5,613 bases of DNA. It comes from Desulfuromonadales bacterium C00003107 (GTDB lineage: Bacteria; Desulfobacterota; Desulfuromonadia; Desulfuromonadales; Syntrophotaleaceae). This document shows positions 1 to 5,613 of this stretch, in pieces. The notes under the pieces were generated by a model, which saw nothing but the letters and a program-made list of their open reading frames with translations, was not told the origin of the DNA and did not search any database. The position numbers and the translations under genes are program-made. Within the stretch, counting starts at the first letter, position 1. Each line of letters opens with the position of its first letter. The stretch spans positions 1-5,613 of the forward strand of contig MAXT01000333.1 of the NCBI GenBank assembly GCA_001751225.1, given 5' to 3'.

Positions 1-27
1 CCGTAGGGCAGACTGTTTGCGACGCCA

Positions 28-2436
28 TCAACTATTGGAATCTTTACCTTCCTCCCGGCCAAACCTGAAAATGCCTTCGGCCATCTCCCGCAAGCGCTTG
101 TTCACCAGATAATTCACCGTCCCCTCCGGCCAAGTCCCGTCCTCTTGGGGTTCACCTGCAGGAACTCCGGTTAGTAATTCAATCCCCTGGTCGATATCCG
201 ATACGGCCCACACATGGAATTTCTCTGCAGCCACCGCATCGACCACCTCCTGTTTCAGCATCAAATTTTTGGCATTAGATGCCGGAATAATCACCCCCTG
301 CTTGCCATTGAGACCTTTGGTCTTGCAAACAACATAGAAGCCTTCGATTTTTTCGTTAACACCGCCGATGGCCTGCACCTGACCCCGCTGATTGACCGAT
401 CCGGTAACAGCAATGGCTTGACTAAGAGGCAGACCCGACAGGGCAGAGAGCAACCCGTAGATCTCCGCTGAAGAAGCGCTGTCTCCCTCCACCCCACCAT
501 AGGACTGCTCAAAGCAAATGGAGGCAGCCAGAGCCAAAGGTTTGTCCTGAGCAAAGCGATCTCCGATAAATCCACCTAGAATCAGTAACCCCTTGTCGTA
601 AATGGGACCGGATAGTTTCGCTTCCCGCTCGATGTTGACCACCCCACCTTTCCCCATAAAGGTACGCACTGTTATCCGCGTTGGCCGGCCAAAGGCGTAA
701 TCCCCAAGCATATAGACCGAGAGCCCATTGAGCTGCCCAACCACCTCCCCTTCGGTATCGATGAGCAGGGTGCCATCATCGATTAGTTCCTGAACCCGTT
801 CTTCGACTCGGTTGGAACGATAGATTTTAGACTCAATGGCCAGCTCGACATGTTCCCGCTCCACCGTTTTGACATCATGACGTTTGGCAAAAAAAGCGGC
901 CTCGCGAATGAGGTCGGCAACATCAATGAACCGCGACGATAAACGATTTTTATCATCGATAAGCCGCGCTGCGTGCTCTATCACCCGCGCCACACCGCTC
1001 GGCGCAAAGGGCAGTAACTTTTCTTCTTTGCATTTGGTCGCCACGAACAAGGCGTACTGCTGCACATTTTCCCAAGTGTTATCCATCATGCGATCGAAAT
1101 CGGCCTTGACCTTAAAATATTTGCGGAAATCGGGATCAAGCTGATAGAGGAGATAATAGAGCCAAGGAACACCAATCAAAATGACCTTACAGCGCAGAGG
1201 AACCGCCTCCGGCTTGAGAGAAACAGTGGCAATCAAACGGTACTGCTCGGCCATGTCTTCGATCTTGACCTCGCCGTTACGCAAGCTGCGCTTCAAGGCC
1301 TCGTAGGAGAAGAGGTTCATCAACGTCTCGCGACAATCGAGGATCAAGTAGCCGCCATTGGCGCGATGCAGCGCACCGGACTTGACCATGGTGAAGTTGG
1401 TCGTCGCTGTACCGGAGGTGATAATGTGCTCAATGCGCCCAAAAAGATTAAAATAAGTAGGATTCGCTTCGTAGACGACCGGCGCCCCCTTGGCGTCACT
1501 ATTGTCGACAAACAGGTTAATGCGATACCGATCAAAGGAAGGCTCTTGGTGGGCCACTTTACCCCCAGGTAGCACCTGCGTCCCTTGCGACGGACGGAAT
1601 TCGTCGACACGGCATATAATATCCTTTATGCAATTCTCAAAATGCGCCAGAACCTTTGGATATTTCTTATATTTTTCAGCCAGATCTTCGTAAAGGTGGC
1701 ACAAGGTTCTGCTGAGTAAATCCTTTTCCATTTTCAGGGTCGCGGCACGCATCTCTTTTTCCAGCTCAACGACTTTCCGTAATACTTCATTGAGCTGGGC
1801 CTGTAGCACGACACCCATTTTCTCAATAGCCTGGCGGTCCTCTTCTTCAAGCTCGGCAAAGCCTTTCTGGGAAATCGGCTCTTTATTCTTGGTCGGAACA
1901 AGCACCAACCCTCCCACAGTTCTTTGCAGAAGAAAGCCCTCCTTGTTTACCTGCTCTTCCAACTCCTGCACCAATTTCTTGTTCTGTTCCTGGGATTCGT
2001 TAGCAATCTGGTTCTTGGCCTGTTCGTACTCCTTACTCTCGAAGAGCTTAGGTATGGCCGTAGCCAACTGCACCACCAGAGCATCAACATCCCTCTGGCA
2101 ATCTTTGCCTTTTCCAAAAGGCAAACGAATATGGGTGGGTCTGGATCCATCTCCAAAATCGCGAACATAACACCAATCATCCGGCACCGGTTCCTTCAGA
2201 GAGCGCTTATCCAGAAGCTTTCTAATGGTCGATGAACGTCCGGTTCCTGCTTCGCCGAGGATGAAAACATTAAAACCATCGGCTTCGATACCCAAGCCGA
2301 ATTCGATGGCGGCAAGAGCTCTATCCTGTCCAATTGTTTCTTCGAGGCAACAAAGCTTCTCGGTTGTTTTAAATTCAAATTGAGCCGGATCGCAACGCCA
2401 GGTCAGTTCTTCTGGACTCAGCCGATATTGTTTCAT
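28..2436 (-). CDS. Lon-related ATP-dependent protease (S16 family, LonB/AAA_32-like)
   Basis: This is a complete 802-residue cytoplasmic protease of the Lon-related type that begins directly with an ATPase module and lacks the classical Lon N-terminal domain. Seen: a P-loop GEAGTGRS at residues 61-68; a hydrophobic strand ending in Asp, LILD (364-367), as Walker B; between them a roughly 300-residue insert with charged, coiled-coil-like stretches near 135-165 and 195-255; and a sensor-2-like SRF (501-503). The protease domain covers about 556-760. It includes LGDYAFGRP (577-585), the nucleophile motif EGDSAS (Ser653), and GGVNEK (Lys696). The Ser-Lys spacing of 43 residues equals that of LonB-type enzymes. 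The ATG at 2436 is chosen because AAAGGGGG lies 6 bases upstream. Odd: Walker A has Arg instead of the usual Lys, and Walker B Asp is followed by Cys. The family is expected to degrade misfolded or unfolded proteins; whether ATP drives this member is unclear. The family call is secure, the substrate unknown. Confidence 0.93.
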   Translation of the reverse strand: MKQYRLSPEELTWRCDPAQFEFKTTEKLCCLEETIGQDRALAAIEFGLGIEADGFNVFILGEAGTGRSSTIRKLLDKRSLKEPVPDDWCYVRDFGDGSRPTHIRLPFGKGKDCQRDVDALVVQLATAIPKLFESKEYEQAKNQIANESQEQNKKLVQELEEQVNKEGFLLQRTVGGLVLVPTKNKEPISQKGFAELEEEDRQAIEKMGVVLQAQLNEVLRKVVELEKEMRAATLKMEKDLLSRTLCHLYEDLAEKYKKYPKVLAHFENCIKDIICRVDEFRPSQGTQVLPGGKVAHQEPSFDRYRINLFVDNSDAKGAPVVYEANPTYFNLFGRIEHIITSGTATTNFTMVKSGALHRANGGYLILDCRETLMNLFSYEALKRSLRNGEVKIEDMAEQYRLIATVSLKPEAVPLRCKVILIGVPWLYYLLYQLDPDFRKYFKVKADFDRMMDNTWENVQQYALFVATKCKEEKLLPFAPSGVARVIEHAARLIDDKNRLSSRFIDVADLIREAAFFAKRHDVKTVEREHVELAIESKIYRSNRVEERVQELIDDGTLLIDTEGEVVGQLNGLSVYMLGDYAFGRPTRITVRTFMGKGGVVNIEREAKLSGPIYDKGLLILGGFIGDRFAQDKPLALAASICFEQSYGGVEGDSASSAEIYGLLSALSGLPLSQAIAVTGSVNQRGQVQAIGGVNEKIEGFYVVCKTKGLNGKQGVIIPASNAKNLMLKQEVVDAVAAEKFHVWAVSDIDQGIELLTGVPAGEPQEDGTWPEGTVNYLVNKRLREMAEGIFRFGREEGKDSNS

Positions 2437-2442
2437 GAGTTG

Positions 2443-2450
2443 CCCCCTTT
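2443..2450 (-). promoter_or_regulatory. Ribosome binding site of the Lon-like protease gene
   Basis: Read on the minus strand this is AAAGGGGG, 6 bases before the ATG that ends at 2436. It is a purine-rich Shine-Dalgarno-like sequence at a normal distance and supports that start over internal alternatives. Confidence 0.6.
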
Positions 2451-2503
2451 TTACGGTTAGGTGACCATCATCGCCTGCTGCACAACCACCACGAACGAAT
2501 CAG

Positions 2504-2533
2504 TTGAGAAGTCAGCTAAATTTCTAATATAAT
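2504..2533 (+). promoter_or_regulatory. Sigma70-type promoter for the DedA/PAP2 gene
   Basis: The -35 box TTGAGA (2504-2509) is separated by 18 bases from a perfect -10 box TATAAT (2528-2533). Transcription would start near 2540, leaving a leader of about 120 bases before the ATG at 2660. The surrounding bases are AT-rich, as expected for a melting region. The boxes are seen; promoter activity is inferred. The -10 shares two bases with the -10 of the opposing promoter. Confidence 0.6.
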
Positions 2534-2559
2534 AGTAACAATTCGACACTTATTGGCAA
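2532..2559 (-). promoter_or_regulatory. Sigma70-type promoter for the Lon-like protease gene
   Basis: On the minus strand a -35 box TTGCCA (2559-2554) is followed after 16 bases by TACTAT (2537-2532), each with good agreement to consensus. Transcription would start near 2525, about 90 bases before the protease ATG. No heat-shock sigma32-type promoter was recognised by eye in this gap, although Lon proteins are often heat-induced. The spacer is one base short of the optimum, so confidence is moderate. Confidence 0.45.
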
Positions 2560-2599
2560 GCTGGCCTATTCTAACCGACAGCAACGAACATATGCTTTT

Positions 2600-2626
2600 T
2601 TCAAGCTCTTTAAAGGAGAGCTTGGA
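2600..2626 (+). promoter_or_regulatory. Leader stem-loop holding a Shine-Dalgarno sequence
   Basis: CAAGCTCT (2602-2609) and AGAGCTTG (2617-2624) are perfect inverted repeats. A U-G and a U-A pair can extend the stem to 10 pairs at the base (2600-2626). The loop is TTAAAGG, so the motif AAAGGAG (2612-2618) spans loop and 3' arm. A TTTTT run follows at 2630-2634. The element lies about 60-90 bases into the predicted leader of the DedA/PAP2 message. It could control translation, act as a weak transcription attenuator, or stabilise the mRNA. The structure is seen; the role is inference. Confidence 0.45.
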
Positions 2627-2659
2627 CGATTTTTATGGAACCAGAAATATCTCTCTTTT

Positions 2660-4189
2660 ATGGTGAGTATGGAATTCTCTATGCAGTCGTTTTTGGAAAA
2701 CATTGTCACGCTACTGCCAGGGGGAGGCCTCTATTATCTTCTTATTGGCACTATTGCCCTGCTAGAATCGATAGTCTTGGTAGGCCTTTTGGTGCCAGGA
2801 AGCACTCTGATTCTATTGGTCGGTTTTCTGGCGGCTCATGGCAAGGGGGACGTGACCACGATAGCAATATCTGCCTTTACCGGGGCCTTAATTGGCGACA
2901 TGTGCAGCTATGTTCTGGGCTGCCGCTTCGGTACCCGGCTACTGCATAGTAACCTCTTTAGAAAACGCCTCGGCCTGATCAGAAAAGCTGAACTATTTTT
3001 TGCCAGACACGGTGGCAAAAGCCTATTTTTAGGTCGTTTTGCCGGGCCGCTACGAGGCAGTATTCCTTTTGTCGCTGGCTGCTCAGGCATGCGACCAGGC
3101 GCCTTTTTTAACAACACGCTGCTAAGTTGCATCCTTTGGGGCATTGTCTATCCGGGCCTTGGTTATCTCGGTGCGGCCAGCTGGCAAAAGGTACAACAGT
3201 TGACCGGTCAATTCAGCCTGTTACTTGCTACTCTGGTGGTGTTATTTATCCTCAACAGTCTGTTCTGGAAAAAGCTCTTCCCCCGGATAGTCAAGCGTTC
3301 TCAATCTCTGTGGCTACGCCTGACCGTTGCCTGGCTGTCTTTCCTCCACCGTCCGGGAATCACCGCACTATCGAAACGGTTCCCACGTCTATGGACCTTT
3401 GCCGCCGACCGCTTCAGTTTAAAAAAGGGTTCAGGCCTCTATTTGACCTGCGGCTTTGCCTTCAGCACCCTATTTTCCGGGTTGTTTTTCTGGTTACTGA
3501 ATTCTTTTGAGCTGGTATCCCGCGTTGACCAGAAAATCTATACCCTTTTAGGTCAACTACATCATCCCTTGGCTGATCGACTTATGCTGCTGGCCTCCTC
3601 CCTGGCTAATCTTCCGGCCTTGTTGATTATCTGCGGCCTGTTGCTCCTTTGGCTGGTTCTCAATAATCGGGATTTCTCCGCAGCCATCCTGCTGGTTGGA
3701 ATGGGTGGCGGCGAGCTGTTAGTGCTGCTGGGCAAACTACTCTTCTATCGCCTGCGGCCAGAGCCTTTCTTTGCACAGTTACAGTCAACCAGCGCCAGTT
3801 TTCCCAGTGGCCATGCCTTTTCCTCCCTGCTGTTTGTCGGCCTGTTGGCCTACTACCTGTTCGGCGCCCTGCGCTACTGGCAATCACGGCTGCTGATGAT
3901 TATTCTCTTGAGCTTCTTCGCCCTGGTGGTCGGTCTCAGTCGCTGCTATCTAGGCGTGCACTGGTTCAGCGACATCGTAGCCGGCTATCTACTGGCAGCG
4001 ACTTGGCTGACATTTCTTCTAACCACCCTGGAAGTTCGACGCCGGTTTATCGGGGAATTTCCCTGGCGCTCCGGCTGGCAGCCCTTGCAACTGTCGGCCC
4101 GGCAACGATATGCCATTATGGCTCTGGCCAGCGGTGTCGCCCTCTACGCCATGTCCTATTATCTGCTGCTTCAACTCGGTCTATTATAA
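2660..4189 (+). CDS. DedA family / PAP2 phosphatase fusion membrane protein
   Basis: This is a 509-residue polytopic inner-membrane protein. The N-terminal half (about 10-200) is a DedA domain: a hydrophobic hairpin with LLVPGS (43-48), GALIGD (75-80), and the signature GRFAGPLR (125-132) followed by VAGCSGM. After a basic linker (about 203-258), the C-terminal half is a PAP2 lipid-phosphatase domain with all three motifs: K359-x6-R366-P367, P382-S-G-H385, and S427-R428-x5-H434-x3-D438. The active-site His385, His434 and Asp438 are all present. About a dozen membrane segments are visible, with one more after the PAP2 core. DedA proteins include undecaprenyl phosphate translocases, and PAP2 enzymes include undecaprenyl pyrophosphate phosphatases, so lipid-carrier recycling is the likely role; phosphatidylglycerophosphate or other lipid phosphates are alternatives. 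The start is uncertain: the ATG at 2660 lacks a good ribosome site, and ATGs at 2669 and 2681 are possible, with 2681 best fitting a typical DedA N-terminus. Confidence 0.9.
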   Translation: MVSMEFSMQSFLENIVTLLPGGGLYYLLIGTIALLESIVLVGLLVPGSTLILLVGFLAAHGKGDVTTIAISAFTGALIGDMCSYVLGCRFGTRLLHSNLFRKRLGLIRKAELFFARHGGKSLFLGRFAGPLRGSIPFVAGCSGMRPGAFFNNTLLSCILWGIVYPGLGYLGAASWQKVQQLTGQFSLLLATLVVLFILNSLFWKKLFPRIVKRSQSLWLRLTVAWLSFLHRPGITALSKRFPRLWTFAADRFSLKKGSGLYLTCGFAFSTLFSGLFFWLLNSFELVSRVDQKIYTLLGQLHHPLADRLMLLASSLANLPALLIICGLLLLWLVLNNRDFSAAILLVGMGGGELLVLLGKLLFYRLRPEPFFAQLQSTSASFPSGHAFSSLLFVGLLAYYLFGALRYWQSRLLMIILLSFFALVVGLSRCYLGVHWFSDIVAGYLLAATWLTFLLTTLEVRRRFIGEFPWRSGWQPLQLSARQRYAIMALASGVALYAMSYYLLLQLGLL

Positions 4190-4202
4190 GGGGCCAGCCC
4201 CT
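4189..4202 (+). repeat. Short GC-rich inverted repeat after the DedA/PAP2 stop codon
   Basis: AGGGG (4189-4193) and CCCCT (4198-4202) can pair around a 4-base loop, beginning at the last base of the TAA stop codon. No T-run follows, so it does not qualify as an intrinsic terminator. It could stabilise the 3' end of the message or be chance. Confidence 0.3.
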
Positions 4203-4213
4203 ACATGGATCGG

Positions 4214-4242
4214 TTGCAAATTCAGATTGGATTCTTTAGGAT
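4214..4242 (+). promoter_or_regulatory. Possible promoter for the agu genes
   Basis: TTGCAA (4214-4219) and TAGGAT (4237-4242) are spaced by exactly 17 bases, each matching four of six consensus positions of a sigma70 promoter. Transcription would begin near 4249, about 50 bases before the aguA-like ATG at 4300. With no terminator visible behind the upstream gene, read-through from the DedA/PAP2 gene is also possible. Confidence 0.33.
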
Positions 4243-4299
4243 GAGCGATCATTGCAACAGGTTGACCTTGTCGACACCCCCAACAGAGCGAAGACAAAA

Positions 4300-5322
4300 A
4301 TGACTGTCAGACTACCCGCCGAATGGGAACCACAAGACGCGGTCCTGTTGGCCTGGCCCCACGCAAAAACCGACTGGGCTTCTATATTGCTCTTAGTGGA
4401 GCCAGTCTTTTTACAACTGGCCGCCACCATAAGCCGTTATGAGCAGGTGTTGATTGTCACGACTGATCCTGACCCCCTGGCCGTCAAACTAGAGAACTTC
4501 GGCGCGACAATGGCCGCTATCACCCTGGTTCAGATCCCTTTTGACGACACCTGGTGCCGCGATTTCGGGCCGATTACCGTCCTTGCCGATGGATTGCCTC
4601 GCCTACAGGATTTTGTATTCAATGGCTGGGGTAATAAATTTTTTGCGGAACAGGACGACGCCGTTACTCAGCATCTGCAGAAGAAGAACCTTTTCTCCGC
4701 CCCTGTCGATGGCCACTCTCTGGTCCTCGAAGGGGGCAGCATCGAAAGCGACGGAGACGGCACCCTGCTGACCACTAGCCAGTGCCTGCTCAATCCCAAC
4801 CGCAACCCTTACCGCAACAGGGAGCAGATCGAAGAGGAGCTACGGGAAACGCTGGGCTGTCGGCGGATTCTCTGGTTGGATCACGGCCATTTGCTGGGTG
4901 ACGACACCGACGCCCATATCGACACCCTGGCGCGCTTCGCACCCAACGATACCATCCTCTACGTCGCTTGCCATGACCCTGCCGACGAACACTACCCAGC
5001 CCTTAAACGCATGGCTGAGGAACTATCGGCCTTTCGAAGCGTAGCCGGACTACCCTATCGTCTGCTTCCCCTGCCCTGGCCTGCTGCCCGCTTCGATGAT
5101 GAAGCCCAGCGCCTGCCGGCCACCTACGCCAACTTTCTGGTGATCAACGGCGCGGTACTGGTGCCCACCTACGATGATCCGCAGGATGACGCTGCCCTGA
5201 CCACCGTCGGCGCAGCCTTCCCCGATCGAGAGATTATCGGCATCGACTGCTCAGCGGTGATTTTGCAACACGGTTCCCTGCATTGCCTGACCATGCAACT
5301 GCCTCAAGGAGTTTTGCCATGA
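4300..5322 (+). CDS. aguA: Agmatine deiminase family protein
   Basis: A 340-residue cytoplasmic hydrolase of the agmatine deiminase / bacterial peptidylarginine deiminase superfamily. The expected reaction is agmatine plus water to N-carbamoylputrescine plus ammonia. Seen from the ATG at 4300: the opening RLPAEWEPQDAV and LAWPH; WCRDFGP (85-91, Asp88); FNGWGNKF (107-114); LEGGSIE (143-149, Glu144); the catalytic His-x-Asp in DAHID (His206, Asp208); and the nucleophile in HCLTMQ (Cys329) near the C-terminus. All catalytic positions are filled. Where agmatine deiminases usually have a Gly-rich run before His-Cys, this one reads QHGSLHC, and it is somewhat shorter than the 365-380 residues of well-studied enzymes. 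The ATG at 4300 is preferred because the conserved segment begins there; a TTG at 4252 would add 16 unconserved residues. Only a weak GAAG lies before the ATG. The overlap with the downstream amidase gene supports the agmatine assignment; the substrate is inferred. Confidence 0.88.
   Translation: MTVRLPAEWEPQDAVLLAWPHAKTDWASILLLVEPVFLQLAATISRYEQVLIVTTDPDPLAVKLENFGATMAAITLVQIPFDDTWCRDFGPITVLADGLPRLQDFVFNGWGNKFFAEQDDAVTQHLQKKNLFSAPVDGHSLVLEGGSIESDGDGTLLTTSQCLLNPNRNPYRNREQIEEELRETLGCRRILWLDHGHLLGDDTDAHIDTLARFAPNDTILYVACHDPADEHYPALKRMAEELSAFRSVAGLPYRLLPLPWPAARFDDEAQRLPATYANFLVINGAVLVPTYDDPQDDAALTTVGAAFPDREIIGIDCSAVILQHGSLHCLTMQLPQGVLP
5306..5311 (+). promoter_or_regulatory. Ribosome binding site of the aguB-like gene
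   Basis: AAGGAG lies inside the end of the aguA-like gene, 7 bases before the ATG at 5319. This near-ideal site fixes the start of the amidase gene and supports independent as well as coupled translation. Confidence 0.8.
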
Positions 5323-5613
5323 CCGCTCAAACCTCTTTAACCGTCGGCCTGGTGCAACAGACCTGTAGCGACGACTGCCAGGAAAACCTCGACCGCAGCA
5401 TCGCCGGCATTCGTCAGGCCGCCGCCCAAGGTGCCGGACTGGTGGTACTGCAGGAACTGCACGCCAGTCGCTACTTCTGCCAGATCGAGGACAGCAACCT
5501 GTTCGACCTCGCCGAAACCATCCCCGGGCCGTCTACCGAACAGCTCGGATCCGTAGCTGCGGAACTCGGTATCGTGCTAGTCGTCTCCCTCTTTGAGAAA
5601 CGGGCTCCAGGGC
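5319..5613 (+). CDS. aguB: N-carbamoylputrescine amidase, N-terminal part (cut by window end)
   Basis: The first 98 codons of a nitrilase-superfamily (carbon-nitrogen hydrolase) protein, running off the right edge with no stop. The expected reaction is N-carbamoylputrescine to putrescine, CO2 and ammonia, the step after agmatine deiminase. Seen: the opening beta strand LTVGLVQQ; AAAQGAGLVVLQELH (34-48) with Glu46 as the likely first residue of the Glu-Lys-Cys catalytic triad; RYFCQ just after; AETIPGPS; and SLFEKRA at the edge. These match the amidase branch of the superfamily that pairs with AguA. The catalytic Lys and Cys lie outside the window. The start overlaps the stop of the upstream gene as ATGA (5319-5322), so the two are co-transcribed and probably translationally coupled. 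Confidence 0.9.
   Translation, partial: MTAQTSLTVGLVQQTCSDDCQENLDRSIAGIRQAAAQGAGLVVLQELHASRYFCQIEDSNLFDLAETIPGPSTEQLGSVAAELGIVLVVSLFEKRAPG

Noticed and set aside
1790..2170. A 126-codon plus-strand frame antisense to the protease coiled-coil region
   Set aside because: The product is rich in Ser, Cys and Leu, as expected from reading the complement of a Glu/Lys-rich coiled coil. No ribosome site or family resemblance was seen.
2454..2577. Inverted copies CGGTTAG (2454-2460) and CTAACCG (2571-2577) bracketing the divergent promoters
   Set aside because: Only seven bases match, the copies are 110 bases apart, and the flanks do not extend the match. Chance is a sufficient explanation.
2635..2949. 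A 104-codon plus-strand frame opening with ATG after AAAGGAG
   Set aside because: It runs inside the DedA coding sequence in another frame, its product resembles no family I know, and the ribosome site is 16 bases away. It is taken as a shadow; only its start region is discussed as part of the start-site puzzle.
4190..4202. GGGGCCAGCCCC as an intrinsic terminator of the DedA/PAP2 gene
   Set aside because: The stem is only about five pairs and is followed by ACATGG, not a T-run, so termination is unlikely.
4252..4299. TTG at 4252 as the start of the aguA-like gene
   Set aside because: The 16 added residues do not look like the family, whose conserved RLPAEWEP segment normally sits at the very N-terminus; the ATG at 4300 fits better. 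AGGATGAG upstream of the TTG keeps it as a minor alternative.

Overview
The window carries four protein genes and two intergenic control regions. It looks like ordinary chromosomal DNA of a Gram-negative bacterium. The family mix is a Lon-like protease with a split AAA module, a DedA/PAP2 fusion protein, and an aguA-aguB pair for agmatine breakdown. That mix, with moderate GC, reminds me of Desulfuromonadales-type deltaproteobacteria (Geobacter, Desulfuromonas or Pelobacter relatives). This is recall of protein families, not a search, and the taxonomic call is tentative. I see no transposase, phage gene, CRISPR array, tRNA or rRNA.

Left half, minus strand (28-2436): a complete 802-residue Lon-related protease. 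It has a complete Ser-Lys catalytic dyad, an ATPase core interrupted by a long charged coiled-coil insert, and Arg where Walker A usually has Lys.

Centre (2437-2659): a compact divergent control region. A strong plus-strand sigma70-like promoter (TTGAGA, 18 bp, TATAAT) and a minus-strand promoter (TTGCCA, 16 bp, TACTAT) share bases in their -10 boxes. The plus-strand leader also holds a stem-loop whose loop and 3' arm contain the only good Shine-Dalgarno sequence nearby.

Right half, plus strand: a 509-residue membrane protein (2660-4189) joins an N-terminal DedA transporter domain to a C-terminal PAP2 phosphatase domain. After a 110-base gap come an agmatine deiminase family gene (4300-5322, aguA-like) and, overlapping it by ATGA, the start of an N-carbamoylputrescine amidase gene (5319 onward, aguB-like, cut by the window end).

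How the genes work together: aguA and aguB form a two-step route from agmatine to putrescine and are clearly co-translated. The DedA/PAP2 fusion probably serves recycling of the undecaprenyl lipid carrier or related lipid phosphates. The protease is a protein-quality-control enzyme with no evident functional tie to the others. Nothing here forces the conclusion of a new system. The most interesting points are the shared -10 region, the leader hairpin, the one-chain DedA/PAP2 arrangement, and the Arg-type Walker A in the split ATPase.
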